Part shown: positions 1 to 13,267 of the stretch, one piece after another
Layout of the letters: the number at the start of each line of letters is the position of its first letter
Position numbering within the stretch: the stretch's first letter is position 1
DNA from: Paracentrotus lividus
Lineage: Eukaryota > Echinodermata > Echinoidea > Camarodonta > Echinidae
NCBI GenBank assembly: GCA_940671915.1
Contig: CALNVZ010003425.1
Coordinates: 36,699,936 to 36,763,935, forward strand
DNA: 64,000 bases
Reading direction: 5' to 3'
Position numbers and translations under genes: made by a program
Notes under the pieces: generated by a model
The model's input: only the letters and a program-made list of their open reading frames with translations
Told to the model about the DNA's origin: nothing
The model's database searches: none

Positions 1-889
1 TTCATTAAGTGGCATTGACATAAAATAGGCCACTCGATTTCCCTTTTTGCATATATTAGTGTGTTGCTATGTGAGACAAGAAACGTGCTTGTCAGTCATA
101 GCACACAACTAGTTATGCCAAATTGCGATTCAAAATACTAAAACGAGTAGGGGAGACGGGGACAAATGTAAACACGGGGCAATTGTAACAGAGGCTCCCA
201 TTCCTAGCAGAAACACGCTATAAACTTAAAATTTGTAGAGAAACATATGCGCATTTAATCGCTCCACATGCTGTATGAGTGTTAGCAGATTTTAACGGTT
301 CGTTAGAACTTTCTACAGCGGAAAAACCGTTTTTTGAGCATAAAATAATATTTCACATACCCATGTTTTTCTTCTGGAACAAATATGTGGATGAGCTACG
401 GCTTCATTTTGTTATATTTAGAAATTATGTTCTTAGGCCATATTTGCTTAAGTTTCAACGACGGATACCGAAGCTAAGATAAGAAAAAATCTCTCCAAAA
501 TATGGTCACCTCTGCCAGGGCAATTGTAACAAGTGTTACAATTGCCCCTGTTTTTGTTAAGTAACTCCCGTAGAAACTCGGTAAAGCAGATTTCGCTGAA
601 ATCAACACCAAGCTATTTCAATAACCAATCACGGCGCGGAGCGTTTTTGGAAGTGGAGGGCTGAGCGGCAAGTGGATGGGATGCGGGGGGGAGGGAGGGG
701 GGAGTGAACAGACTAAAAATCACAAATCGATTTTGGATCATTTTCCGTTTTGTTACACGTTCGCTGACGAAACCCCTCCCAGGCTCCGTGGCCCCGCAAA
801 TACAATAAAAAACATTTACAATTGTCCCGGAATTTGTTGCTTCCTGTAACATAATTAACATATACTAAACCTTGAAACCATGGAGCCTA

Positions 890-1425
890 GTATTAGAGGA
901 CGTCTCAGAGACGTCTCCAGACGTCTCCGCGACAATTATTAAAAAAAATCCGTCTCCGCAATTCAGGAGACTTTTCTAGACGTCTATAATACTATATATC
1001 CGTCGGAGACAAATTCCTATTCTGTCGCGGAGACGTCTCCGCGAAGGTAGATATAGCACCCTTAGCTCAAGCATCATAACTTCAGAACTTGAAGTATTTC
1101 AATTAAATGCTTTACAAAAACAAAAGGTAACAACATCTATAACGCGACATGAAAATTCAGGTGGTATCTCACTTCGCGGAGACGTCTCCACAGACAGAAT
1201 AGAAATTTCCGTCACCGCGATGGATAAATAATATTAGAAACGTATCCGAACGTCTCGGAGACGTCTCCTAAATCTCGGAGACGGACTTTTTATTCAAATT
1301 GTGGCGGAGACGTCTCGGAGATGTCTCCGCGAGTATGGGAGATGTTTTGAATACATCTGTCCGTCGCGAAAACAAAGTTTTCTATTCTATCGCGGAGACG
1401 TCTCCGCAAAGGTGAGATACCAGAG
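890..1425. repeat. GAGACGTCTC-rich foldback elements
   Basis: The block contains many copies of the palindrome GAGACGTCTC and of GCGGAGACGTCTCCGCG. Its right half is a foldback with inverted ends TGGTATCTCAC (about 1162) and GTGAGATACCA (to about 1422). The related left half runs from about 890 to 1060. The same vocabulary recurs at 7765-7790 and 11340-11700, so it is a dispersed family. No coding frame is present. Confidence 0.5.
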
Positions 1426-2034
1426 CCTCAGTTTTTATTCTTGTTTTGTTCGTTGTGTTTTTTTTAAATAATTATATCACTTTCTGGAAAAAAAAAAAAA
1501 GTAAAAAAATATGAAGAGAGTGACCATTACGTTCTTCAATGTCGAAGATGTAAATAGGAGTAGACTTGGAGTATAGAGAAAATAGCAAGTAAAGCCTCGT
1601 GATAAGCTCAAGTATCAGAACTTTATACACTTTGAATGTCATTGTCATTATATGCTTTCTTCTTTCTTTTTTTTTACAAAACAAAGGTAACCATACCTAT
1701 AATTCAGACATGAAAATTCACATAATGATTGAAACATATCTGTCTAATACGATTTTGATTAAATGCAATGAAGATATTATATTTCGAAAAAAAAGTTGCT
1801 TTAGTGTTTTATCATTTGTTTCACTTGTAATCAGAGCCTCAAGTTTGATTCTTGTTTATTTTAAATAATTGTATATCACTTACTAGAGAACTTCAGAATC
1901 TTACTATTGAATTGTATAAACATATTAGTTTCGCTTATTTTTTTACAAGGACCCAAAGGAATAACCTTATGCTATGAGCTCAAACATGAGCGATCCAATA
2001 AATAATGAAACATATATGCAGTTTTTATTTCTAT

Positions 2035-2130
2035 TTATTCGTCTGAGTGTCAGTTAATAACACATAAAAGAAACTACTGACAGGACAGCCCTATGAAAAC
2101 CGAAAGATCCCTATTACAATGGAGTGCAAA
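2035..2130 (-). mobile_element. Fragment of a non-LTR retrotransposon 3' tail
   Basis: The sequence around the words ACAG..AGCCC..ATGAAA.CCGAAA and TTACAATGG matches the inverted tail at about 54336-54435 and the reverse complement of the tail of the reverse transcriptase element at 55750-55850. It is therefore a minus-strand, severely 5'-truncated copy of the same family, without coding sequence. Confidence 0.4.
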
Positions 2131-3182
2131 TAAAATGGAAGGAAATAGGGAACCCCCCGGACTTGTTTTTTTTTTTATTAAAAAAAAGCATACGTATTAA
2201 AAGAGAAAGAGGAAGGAGGAAGGAGAAATCAGGGAGAGGCGGAGAGAGAGAAGAGAGAGAGAGGAGGGAGGGCAGATAGAAAGTAAAAAGGTAAAGAGGG
2301 AGTGATATGAAGAACAAAGAAGAAAGAAGAAAGACAGACAGAGGAAGAGAGAGGAGGATGCAGCCCCATAAAAAATATATATATATTAGTTTCCAATAGA
2401 TACCTGAAAATATGATTCAATACGTTGTTAAAGAGGCAAAGAAATACTGATTTTTAGCTGAAGAAAAAACAATGGCGGCGTAAATTTGAGAGATTATTTT
2501 ACAAAAAAAAGAAAGAAAGAAAAAAAACTGTCATTTCTTACTTCTTCTCAGAAATGTAATCACTTATTTTGAAAGAATGCGTTAAAGTCAAAAGGCGTAA
2601 GCCTAACAAAAGTGTTATTACAGACAGTTGTCAGTTAAATAATGATTATTGTGTAGTACAAAGTAGATAAAAGACAAATATGAATTAATGAAGGTCTATA
2701 AATTCTACAGCTTAAAGGTGTGAAGCCCACAACAACCTAAAAAAAAAATTAAAACCAACTATCATAACTATTATGTTCCCCATTTCTTATGCAATAACAA
2801 GTAGGAAATGTAATACTAAAATGCTAAGCTTGTCTTTTTCCTATATAATTAAGTTATAGTGGTCTTAATGATGTATTAATTGTCTTGTGTAGTGTTTGAT
2901 AAAGAAAAACAAAATGTTACAAGTTCACTGTTGTTACATTTCCCCAGCCACGATCTGTTACAATGCCCCTCGTTCACGGGCAATTAGTAACACTCACCTC
3001 TCTTTTTGAAAGTGTATATGCTTCAAAAAGCCTTGTTTACTTTACCCAAACCTATTCATATGATCAAGCCTAAGGTATGCATATTTCATTTATAGTTTAA
3101 CGGCATAGTTTTAGCTTCAATAAAGCTAGATAGGTCAAAAATTTGGAAAAAAACTGTTAACAATTGCCCCTAGTCTCCCCTA

Positions 3183-6100
3183 GTTCATGTTAGCAATTGT
3201 CTCCTCCGCCTCTGAATCTTGCAACCTTTGTCCGTTAGTCATTGGCCTATGTCAGCGCATCAACCTGGAACCGCTAAGCTTTCAAGAAAAGATGAATCCG
3301 CGGATTACCTTTTTTCATCACAATAAAAGAATTTCCGCGCACCATTCAAACTATAGAGCATACATACATACAAACATGTACAAAAAGAATACACACAGAA
3401 AGAAATGGAAACAAAATTCCACCATCTGTCAAAAGCGTCCAATTATGTATATAATTATGTGATCAGATGTAGGATTCGAGGCCGAGTGGATATGTAGTAT
3501 GGAACATTGAGACTTATTAATTTATGTTATGGCCTCTGTAAACAATTGAATATTTTATAAATAGTGGAAAATTTATATTTACCCCGTTCCCATTATTAAC
3601 TTTGTGCCCCTCCCCAAATAAGGAAAAAACAGAAAGAAAAAAAATGGTAATAAGAAAAAGATTGATGTCGCATGCACCTACGTGAGGACTTTTCGCATGC
3701 ATTGTCTTAGCTGATGTACGAAGCAATTCTACGCTCTTCATATCTTCTGGGCCCAAATATGGACACTTCACATTTGGTGAAAGAAAAAATTCGTGAGCTA
3801 TTAGGAGGAGTTAAGTTCAAAAGAATAAAATACGAAACAGATAACTTACATTGTTATATCTTAATTAAAAATTTTATATCTATCGTTTTTTTTTACATTG
3901 TTATGAAAAAAGTAAACTGGTCATGAGCATATGTTTAACCAATTAACAATTATAGGTCTGCATGCTTTTTCGATGATCAGAGCAACGTTTCGAACGTGAA
4001 AAATACACAAAAACACACAACCAAAAAAAAAAAAACACAAAGAAACAAAACAAAAAACGAACGAAATACACAATAGGCACCCACCCAAAAAAAATATTAT
4101 AAAACAAACAAACAAGACAATGTTCGATAAACCAGCCGAATATCCCTCATAAAACAGCCTCCCGAATGTAGTCTCCCTCAAAGTGAGGATACCACCGTAG
4201 GATCATTTTATGTCCGTTTAAGGTATATTATATTTACTCAGAGGGAAACATAAAACCATTGTCCATTTTTCGTTTGAAAATTTCCAAGCCTGTTAATTGT
4301 TCTCCATCCAGCCAATGGAATTTATTAATGAATAGTGACGTGATATTATTAAAATGCATGACAACGCCACAAACTTGCTACACATCTCGGTAGGTTTCAG
4401 AAGATAAAGCGGCCTACAAACAATCATTTGTTGCGAGTCATTATCATATGGATTTCCTGGTTTTATCTTGTGCGTTCTCCTAGATGCTGCTAGAAACTCT
4501 CCAGCTGTACGGCAAGTAATGTACGACCTGTTTAGGGAGGTTTTTTTCTCGTCGGGAGATTTTTTCTCGTACGGCTGCATTGTGTCGTTATATATGTCAA
4601 TTTGCCGTCACCAACTCTAAACCTTTTACGGTAACATACAGATACCGGCTATCACCTGTTGTACTTTTTCTATCTGCCACCAAAAGATATCTGTCTGTAA
4701 ATGAACACCTGTCCTACGAAACCCATTCAAACTAGTCAGATTAGAACCTAGTCTTTTTATTGACAGGCATGCGCGACAAAGATTAATAGCTTCCTCAACT
4801 CGCAAACATCCCGGTCGTGTTCCTTTAAATATTATCTTGGTGTTGTTGTTTTATCTGCACAGGTATGTGTCTAGTGAACTGTCAAGCGTCACATGGGTCC
4901 GACGGTGTTACAGGGTGTTATCACTTATGCCAAGTACATGGCTATTGTTCATATATCATCATCAGCGGTTCTGGTTGCTATTCCTGTAAAGGTTTGATCC
5001 CCATTTACTTTAGTGAGGGGGGCATGGACGGGCACCCACATAAACTTAAAAAATGAATCCACTTGAAGCTTAGATTATAGATTCGGAGGAACAATTTTCA
5101 GCAGTGGCTCGACCCCCTACGATCCACTATTTGTGTGCTGCCGCCCCTCATTTTCAAATCGTGAACTTGAGCCCGTATCAGGATTTATATTGCGCGCTCT
5201 CGTAACGCTCATGTTAACTCTCTGAATCAGCCTACACATAACGACAGTAAGCGGACCCTGATTCGAAACCAGTCAATGTGTCAGCTCTCATTCGGAGATT
5301 GTGAGTATAGTCAGTCCAGACATAAATAATCATATCGAATTGATAACACGTCATGTTCAAAACCACATACTCCCCTTCCTCCTCCCCGAAATCTGTGAAG
5401 CTGGCTGGGGGGGGCGGCCACGGGGGGGGCAATTTTTTTGTAGATTCTCTGCAATTCAAATTAGCATCATAATGCATATTTACTTTGAACCATTTCACCG
5501 CATATATAACACATTTCCCCCATAGTCTTGTTTTTTTAAAAAAAGGCGACGTAATTGGAACAATAAATAAGTAGAATAATGTCGGGAATACATTAATTTT
5601 TTCAGTAGATATAGATCAAACAGGGAGGTGTTCTGGCGAGCCTGCCCATTACTCATATACTGGCCAAGTTCTTTCACTCTTCATCATTGGATGATGTTGT
5701 GTTTTTGTATTTTGTTTTTTAACTTCTTACTAGGCCACACCCTAAAACTTGTGCATGAGAACGTCTACTTTTCAAGATAGGTGAGGAACACTGGAGAAGA
5801 TCCAGAGACTACACGAAAGTTACTCTTGACCATATATAAACTTCGTCTCTGTCTTGCATTCATATGGAGGTCTCGAGTAAGAGCTTATATTACCCCCATA
5901 ATTTAAAATAATTATCAAGCCGATTCACTCAATTGTTTTTAGTAGAAAGACTAAAGAATGCTTATTTATATATTACAATATCGATGTGTCATGAGTAATA
6001 GTAATTGTAAATTATGGGTTAATCTTCAATGCTGATGTCTGCCACACCCTCATTCATGGCCGCCTTTGAACACCACAATAATTGCAATACAAATAAATTT

Positions 6101-6248
6101 TCGTTTACTGAAAATTAGATAATTAAATCGTTCTTTGATTTCATTTATTGTACATTTTTATTTACGATTCAGGCAATTTCTCCACAGATAACGGAGGAGG
6201 AGATAAGGACCCTAACAGGTAATGTATTGCTACCCTAATATGCCTTAA
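3183..6248. other. Gene-poor stretch
   Basis: I see no supported coding exon, RNA gene or complete mobile element. The stretch contains A/T homopolymers, G runs at 5408-5430, and short open frames without family resemblance or splice context. Confidence 0.4.
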
Positions 6249-7016
6249 CCCTAACTTGTCCTGGGCTATTCGCGAGCTTCAAAGTCCTGGGGGGGGTGGT
6301 CGGGCATTATGGCCCCCCCCCCCAAGATCTCGGGCCGCGGATCGCGCGATCGCGACAAAAATGCATTGAAGGTAGAGAATAAATTGGGTAAATTACACTA
6401 AATTCATATACTTTATTTATATTAATTAATATGCTAATTTATTCATGAAATCATGAGCTTTTTGCATCTAATTTCACATCAAATAAAGCTCGTAGAAGCT
6501 AATTTTTTGTAAGAATCATTTATATCATCTTAAAGTAATTGTACAAACAAAAAATCCTGTACAAAAATCGGATTCTTTATTTTATATATTTTTTAATTCT
6601 TTATTTATTTCTGTTGTTTTTTGACGGTCTTTTATTTTTTTTGTTTTCACACATATTTCGTTGCGTCGTATAGATATTTTCGCCATAAAAAAGCATCAAA
6701 TAAATGACTCTTGTCTTATAAAATTATAAAATAATCACTCATTTATGAATTCTACTGACTGAAAACACATTTTGTATGACTTTGTACATGAAATCACGTT
6801 TTGAGCCATTTTTTAGTCTGACGACAAATTTTCAAAATCTGGAACGTCCCGTAACGGTAAGCCCGATATTCCGCGAAATATAGTTTTAAAAGATGCGCAA
6901 GACTTGAAAGTAAAAAATTCAGCAAGCCGGCGCTCAAATAATTTCGCACTGCAGATTTATCGTGCAAAATGTCGAGGGGGGGGGCCATAATGCCCACCCC
7001 CCCAGTAAGTTAGGGA
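6249..7016. mobile_element. piggyBac-like MITE with TTAA flanks
   Basis: TTAA lies immediately left (6245-6248) and right (7017-7020). The left end reads CCCTAACTTGTCCTGGGC; the right end, reverse-complemented, reads TCCCTAACTTACTGGGGG. Inside the ends are G/C tracts around a shared GGGCATTATGGCCCCCC word on both sides, giving a foldback shape. TTAA duplication plus CCCT-starting inverted repeats is the signature of the piggyBac superfamily. At about 768 bp with no transposase frame it is non-autonomous. It shares end architecture and size with the element at 41153-41904. Confidence 0.6.
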
Positions 7017-10000
7017 TTAACTGTAGAGAGAGAAAAAAATATTCTTAACATTTATAAAGAATTTATAAAATATTTGCTAAAACTAAAATGGAATGTTTAA
7101 TTAAAGGAAATAGTTGAAGGGCAATCTAGGATCATATTCTTTATTCACACTATACTACCCATCTTGTATAAAGAATTATTTTGTGCGGTACCGTAGTTGC
7201 GAAGCAGATGCAGGAAGCAAATTTAGCATTCAGGTGAGTTTTTCTAGAGATATAATGAAAAAATGAAATGTTATTTTATATTTATTTATTTCATTTTATT
7301 TATTTTTCTAAGTCTCTTATATATGGATCCAGGTTCAATGGCACCAAGGGCCTGCTTTACAATTATGGAGTCCCCTGCGGGATATATGCTTGCAATGTTG
7401 TTTGGAGATACTGTTTTTGTTTCCTGTCGCTAAGGAGTCTTCCTTTAGGTATGATATACTCCAATGACGTGCTTGTATGCACTGTCTACAACTCTGACTT
7501 AACGTGGCTTCACTTTGCTGTGCTCACCCCAAATGAGATTCTATGCTTCCTAATGCTTGTCGCTGTGGTAAGACTTGGCTTTTCTTGGTGTCCGAAGTAA
7601 TAATGTTAATATAGTATGTTTTAAGAAAAAAAAAACGAATACACTTGGCTTTGGTCACAAAAAACAACGTTAAAAGGTGGTATTCCTCGCCCTTGCGCGA
7701 ACTGCGAAAAATCACAGGATGTGATCCGATAATCTTTGTCCAGGTCGCAGGTAACTTGGAAACATCTTTGAGACGTCTCCGCGAACACAAAAGATCCATA
7801 ATTTACCATCTTTTCCCCATTATTCTCCGTGACCCATGAAGAATGGTCGCGTAGACTCATAAACGTTCGCGCAGTGACTCTGAGTAGATGACTCCAAGAC
7901 CTATCTGGAACGGTCCCCGAAACTGTTATCCGCGACTATACGAGACTGCTGCTTCTAAAAAAAAGGTAACGAAGTTCAAAAGGTATCAGTCATTTCAAAT
8001 CAGTATATAGTTTAATTTTTGTGATTGTTTTTTTTAAAAACTAACGAAGTAAACTCTCATCAGCTTTAAATGAGACAGTTGCCTTTACGTCTAAATCTGG
8101 TAAATGGGTCATAAGAGCTAGGGTCATTGAAGGTGATAGGTAATCAAAACGACGGCATTTTTTTCAAGATTTTTGCGTATTTGTAGGTATGAAACCAACT
8201 TTTTAATAAAATTTTGGTTTCAATAGTCAGGGTGGTTTTTCAATACGTACAAATTTCATATGAAAGTCTCAATCGCATATTGTCAAAGGAAATCCTATTC
8301 TCGCTTGGCATGACATGTGGTATCTCGATTCATGCCATGAATTCTCTGGAGTCCTCAGGGAGACGGGATCTCCTCGACGTACCTGATTCTGCAGGAATAA
8401 GTCGTGCAATTCTAGAGAAAACTCAACAAATGTACATGCAACGGTCATGTCACTACTCGAATTAACTCCTCATTCTAAAACTATCTAAGTACTCAACTCC
8501 GACAGTCCTTGACTCTTTTTCCGGAAGGATTTGCCCGCGCCGTTGCCTTCATAGGTATTCCACAGACGTTGCAGAGACGTGTCGGAAACCTTGAGTCTAA
8601 CAATAAAAAGAAATGCGAAAAGGTTTAATAACTTTGGCTGTTTGCGTGTTAAAAAGGTTCTATATACAAAGATTACCATAAAACAAACAAACACATACAA
8701 AGTTGCTCCTGTCTATATGCATTAAAAAAATTATATGTGAGAGCAGAATAGCGGAAACAATAACACAATGTGTCACTCTGATATTACGTTTAAAGGAATA
8801 GATTGTGTACAACGTTCAAATATTCGCAATAACGTATAATCACATCGGAGTGAACCACAGGATCAGTTGGTGGTGTATCGCTTCTCGTATAGACAAGACT
8901 GCCCAATACTACACCACGTATAGATTTTGTCCGAAATAGCATTGTCCAAGGAGAATCTTTCTTTAGCTTGAAATAGAGAATTTTTGTTCATTTAATTATG
9001 AACTCAATTTTTTTGTCCGTGTGTGCGACTACACTCTTAGGGAGGCCCGCATAAACATACTAGTAAAGACGGATAATAGCGAATTTTGGGGTTCTTGTTT
9101 TAAAGATTCATGTATCGGGTAATCACTAAATGAATGAGAGGATTCATTCTCGACTTTTATCAGCTTAGGTGATATTATTTACTTGTGCAGTTACGTTATT
9201 TCAATATCGCAATATAATACTCAATCATAATTACTAAGCTAAAAAATTTGGAATGACTTCTCACTATTAGAAATATAAACATCAGTATCACAGAATGCTT
9301 ATCTAGACATCATTGTACAAAATGACAATACGTAATAATATCTTATAAGTCCCACCAGATAATAAACATTGATCAATTAGGGAAAGTAGTTCTGCTTGAT
9401 TGAAATATAAGAATAGGAATGAAGAGATACTCATATAAACCTACTCTCAGATATGTTACCATCAACCAAAACAAAACAATATAAGTAAAATACTGAATTT
9501 AAACCATTGAATATAAGATAATATATATAATTATTCATTAGAAATAATCAACAACAAGCAAATTAACAATGCACATATAATAACAGAATTCCTCAGTGTT
9601 TTAGACCATATACAAGGATGTTATTTTGTGCATCACGTTGAGGGACATCTTTCCTAAGATCGCCCCATTGATCCACATTAAAACGGCTACTCTCTTTTCA
9701 GCTGGCCGGCGCTTGTCCATTAAGTTCTGAATATATTCGTTTAAATAGAAAGAATTATGATGGGACCTTACACAACAATTGAGAAACCGTATAATTGTTT
9801 CCAAGAGTAGGTAAAGGGCTTAGTTTTGATTAAACTAGGACTAAAGTGTACTTAAGAGAACATGCAAATAATTTTATAGAAACATTTTTCGTGGCTCTGG
9901 GGACAAGTCATTGTTCGACAACGTGTTAACTGTTTTATAAATGCAAATTTCGCCTCTATGTTTAACTACTTACAGGTGTTGGGACATATTCATAAACTAC

Positions 10001-10330
10001 TCCATGACACAAAATAATGTTTCAAGCATTTATTTTTTATTATCACGCTTAATAAAATAAATAGATAAAATTAATAAAGAAATTACATGGGTACTCATTA
10101 CACACAAAGCTGAGTAGATCTTATCGTACATATATCATGCAATCTTACTTGTGATTACTAAGACTATTTCTCTTGGCACATAGGTCCGATTTTATTTATT
10201 TTTAACGTTCAATTTTGAATACAGAGTACATAACCGTACATTTTTATTTAGCAAAGCCTGTAACATAACTTCTATCTTTCAGTAGTCTTGAAAGAAAACA
10301 TTAGTTTACATTCTCAGTTGAAAATTATAA
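7017..10330. other. Gene-poor stretch
   Basis: No gene is supported. A 110-codon frame at 7268-7600 is hydrophobic in parts but matches no family I recognise and has no clear splice context. A GAGACGTCTC remnant lies near 7770. The remainder is AT-rich unique-looking sequence. Confidence 0.35.
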
Positions 10331-10671
10331 TGGTGTTTTTCTCCTCTGTAGAAATTATGGACGTATATGTAAGAGGACAGTCTCAGAGTAAAGTCTCCGA
10401 GTTCAGTCTCCAAGTACAGTGACTAAATTATAGTTCAACTTATATAACTCAGGAAACAAAATGGCGGCTGACAGATTGAAGTAAAGTTCGGTTTGGTATT
10501 TATTAAATGTAGAACGAAGAAATAAAATGACGAACTCCACGAACAGTCAGAAGCAAAACGGCAAAGGTGCATTAATTAAATGTAAACAGTTTAAGAGGCT
10601 GGGCTTATAAAGACGCGAAACACCATGCTTCGATCCGCAAAGAAAATGGCTAACTCAACATGACCAACGTA

Positions 10672-10765
10672 AGCTCGAACATAAAAAGGCTCTCGAAAGC
10701 TCTAACATAAAAATGGCTCCTCGAAAGCTCTAACACAAAATGGCTCTAACACAAAATGGCTGCTG
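10672..10765. repeat. Short tandem repeat, TCTAACAyAAAATGGCT type
   Basis: About four degenerate copies of a ~17-30 bp unit containing (TCTAACA)(C/T)(AAAA)(T)GGCT follow one another, some preceded by CTCGAAAGC. The surrounding 10.33-11.33 kb holds no recognisable gene. Confidence 0.45.
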
Positions 10766-11339
10766 AGCCACACATGAGCTTCGCCTATATATCAATTTTG
10801 CTAATGGTTAAGGGAATCAAGTCTAACAAGCCCCGCCTCCTGTATAACAAACTAACCAATAAAAGCACCGCGCACCCTTTTCCCTTTCTAGTCCATTGCA
10901 CAATAAACAACAGAGCACGTGCCTCATGCGTCCAAAAGTAGGCGTGTCTAACATGACCAGAAATATGTTAGGGTACGCTAATTAAATATTTACCAAAACC
11001 TTGCACCCGGAAAACCTATGAATGGGAGAAGATACCATTACTATTGTTAACCAAAATACAATTAACCGACATAGCACCTGTACGAATGTCATGAATGCCG
11101 ACTACTGCTCCAGCAGGGACCGTCTCCAAATAGCTTAATACAATCCCCCGACCCAATACAAATACAGTGCATACGTAATAAGATCCCTTAATGTAATGTG
11201 AACGAACTTAAATAAATAAACCTATGAAACCTTCTAACCTTTCACTGACAATTAGTGGCCTAGCGCCCTCTTTAATATTGACTTATATTATAATTATTTA
11301 ACTGGGAAAACGGTCAATAGACCGTACCACTACATTATA

Positions 11340-11735
11340 GGTGGTGATGTCTCTGAGACTCGAACACTCGGAGACGTCTCCGATAATTGTTTTATGTATC
11401 ATCAGAGACGTCTCCACGACAGAAAAAAAACCACACACATTCGTAAGCATGTTCTATTTTCCCTCGACTCATGAGATGTCGCGGAGATTCATGAGACGTC
11501 TGTGCGACCACTTTTAGATCTTTCCCCGACAAAAATCAAAACCGTGTCAAACCTGTCCAAAATCAGTCTCAAATCAGTCTCATGGCAAATACCTTGAGAT
11601 ACCACCATAGAGGTGGTATCTCACTTTGTCCCCGCGACTCGGATACTCCAGGAGGTCTCCGATATATATACATATATATTTTTCTGTCGCGAGCATTCGC
11701 GGCGATCCAGGGGAGACGGGGGGGGGGTTGGATGT
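11340..11735. repeat. Second GAGACGTCTC foldback cluster
   Basis: The left part starts with GGTGGTGATGTCTC and ends with GAGATACCACC near 11595-11607. A second copy begins head-to-head with GGTGGTATCTCAC at about 11611. The junction is a near-perfect palindrome around 11593-11624. GGAGACGTCTCC words recur inside, as at 890-1425. G runs follow at 11718-11727. Confidence 0.45.
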
Positions 11736-11870
11736 GTCCCCCCCCCTCGATTTTTTTATGGGGGGATCGTCCCCCTTCGATTTTTAAAAATGAACAATTT
11801 TTATGTAGTGATTAGCTTGTGAAGCTAATAAAGAGGTAAAAATGTATGTCAAATAAGATGCTAAATGTTA

Positions 11871-12855
11871 CACTGTCCGTCATAAAGGTGGAATATTTTT
11901 TTCCCGCTATAGCGACATGATTTTGCTCTGACTTTAATTTCTTGAATATGTTTGTCCCTGCTTTTACTTTTTGGGACCCTGGCTATATCTTGGACATTCT
12001 CCCAACCCTTCACGTGGATCCTTTTCCAAAAAAGTTTTGTCAACCCCCGTGATGCCCATTTTTGTCATTTTTTCTCATTTTGGGGCCCCTTTTTGTTTTC
12101 CCGGCCGATCAAGCCCCCCTCAGTCTTACCCCCAGGAAACACGACTGAGGTGTACTGTCTTATATTGTTCTTTAAGTTAAATTTATATTTCTGGGGACAG
12201 GCTAAGGTCTCTTGTCTAGGGGAGGGGTTGAAGAAAAAAACGAGATTGGTGAAAATCTTTATCTTTATGCTGAAAACAAAAGAAATGAAAAACCACCTTT
12301 AACCCTTAAATATCATCAATTTCCCCTTAAATTTTGTTTAGCCTCGATGAAAAGGCTGTAAATAGTCATTATTGATAATATTTTATTTTGATTTATGTTT
12401 GGTTGAGATTTTACAATACATTTTAGGGAAGATGGAAATTTCCATGGTGTAAAAATGAATAAAATTAATGTTGAACCCCAATCAAAATAAATTTTGACCC
12501 CTCCCCTAGACAAAAGAGTCGAGCCTGTAACCATAAATCTAGATTTAATTGAAAGAACAATAACAAATATCCACCTCAGACGTGTTTCCTTGGGATAGGA
12601 CTGAGGGGGGCTTGGTGGGTCGTGTGAACAAAAAAGGGCCCCAAAAATAAGAAAAAATGACAAAAATGGCCATCTTCTGGGGATGACAAACCTTTTTGAA
12701 GAAAAATCCCCGGGAAGGGTTGAGGGACCGTCCAAGATATACCCAGGATCCCAGAAAGTGAAAGCGGTGACAAACACATTCAAGAAATTAATAACGGAGC
12801 AACATCATGTCGCTTGAGCCAGAAAAAAAATATTCCACCTTTATGACGAACAGTG
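11871..12855. mobile_element. Palindromic Tc1/mariner-like element, copy 1
   Basis: The inverted termini are CACTGTCCGTCATAAAGGTG at the left and the matching reverse complement ending CAGTG at 12855, with TA on both sides. The two halves are reverse complements over most of their length: the arm containing AATATGTTTGTCCCTGCTTT at about 11946 is mirrored around 12765. TA duplication and CACTG ends fit a non-autonomous Tc1/mariner-type element. Frames of up to 155 codons occur in the arms, but they follow the arm sequence and resemble no transposase. Two more copies lie at 23324-24332 and 30772-31528. Confidence 0.65.
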
Positions 12856-13267
12856 TATTATAAGGCAAAATTTAGTTTCTGCATAATGTGCGAAGTATGC
12901 GAATTTTGAGTGTATTATTTTTTCACTTTCGGTTTAGAATTCTTTAGAAATGTGTGTTCAACTCTGATCCCGAATGACGTCATCCGAATCTACTTTCGTA
13001 CGATTAGACGCACGCTTCACTGACGCTTCATAGAGAAGCGTGCAAATCAGCGTTGCATTCTCGTTTCATTACCCTTACTATTTTCGTGCGACAGCACAAC
13101 TCTAAACCCCGTAGCAGAATACGGGCCTATGAGAATTATTATAAATCTGCTAACTCAAATTTAAAAACTAAATCTTAACTTTTTAAAAGTATCGACATAA
13201 AATCCCACGAATCCAAACCAAATTTGCCTAATTACTTCTTCTCATTGGATTGTTTTGTTATACTTAC
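12856..13267. other. Intron 3' of the SLC7 exon
   Basis: The stretch lies downstream (in gene sense) of the SLC7 exon donor at 13267. I found no next exon in it or further left in the window. Confidence 0.35.

Larger units (their letters stand above)
148..3182. mobile_element. Composite element with inverted ends TAGGGGAGAC
   Basis: The left end reads TAGGGGAGAC (148-157) and the right end is its exact reverse complement (3173-3182). Each end is followed inward by a GGGGCAATTGTAACA-type motif (about 174-192 and 3155-3173). The same motif forms a perfect 14-bp-arm hairpin at about 519-549 and recurs at 2925-2995. The interior contains unrelated material, including the GAGACGTCTC foldbacks at 890-1425 and a retrotransposon tail at 2035-2130, so this is probably an old non-autonomous DNA element that took later insertions. 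No transposase frame is visible. I could not identify a target-site duplication, so the boundaries are inferred. Confidence 0.4.

Noticed and set aside
4865-5056. Cys-rich 63-codon frame
   Set aside because: Looks superficially like a small secreted peptide, but lacks a signal peptide, regular Cys spacing and a plausible gene context.
7268-7600. 110-codon hydrophobic plus-strand frame
   Set aside because: Considered as a membrane-protein exon, but no recognisable family, no convincing acceptor/donor, and AT-rich low-complexity start.
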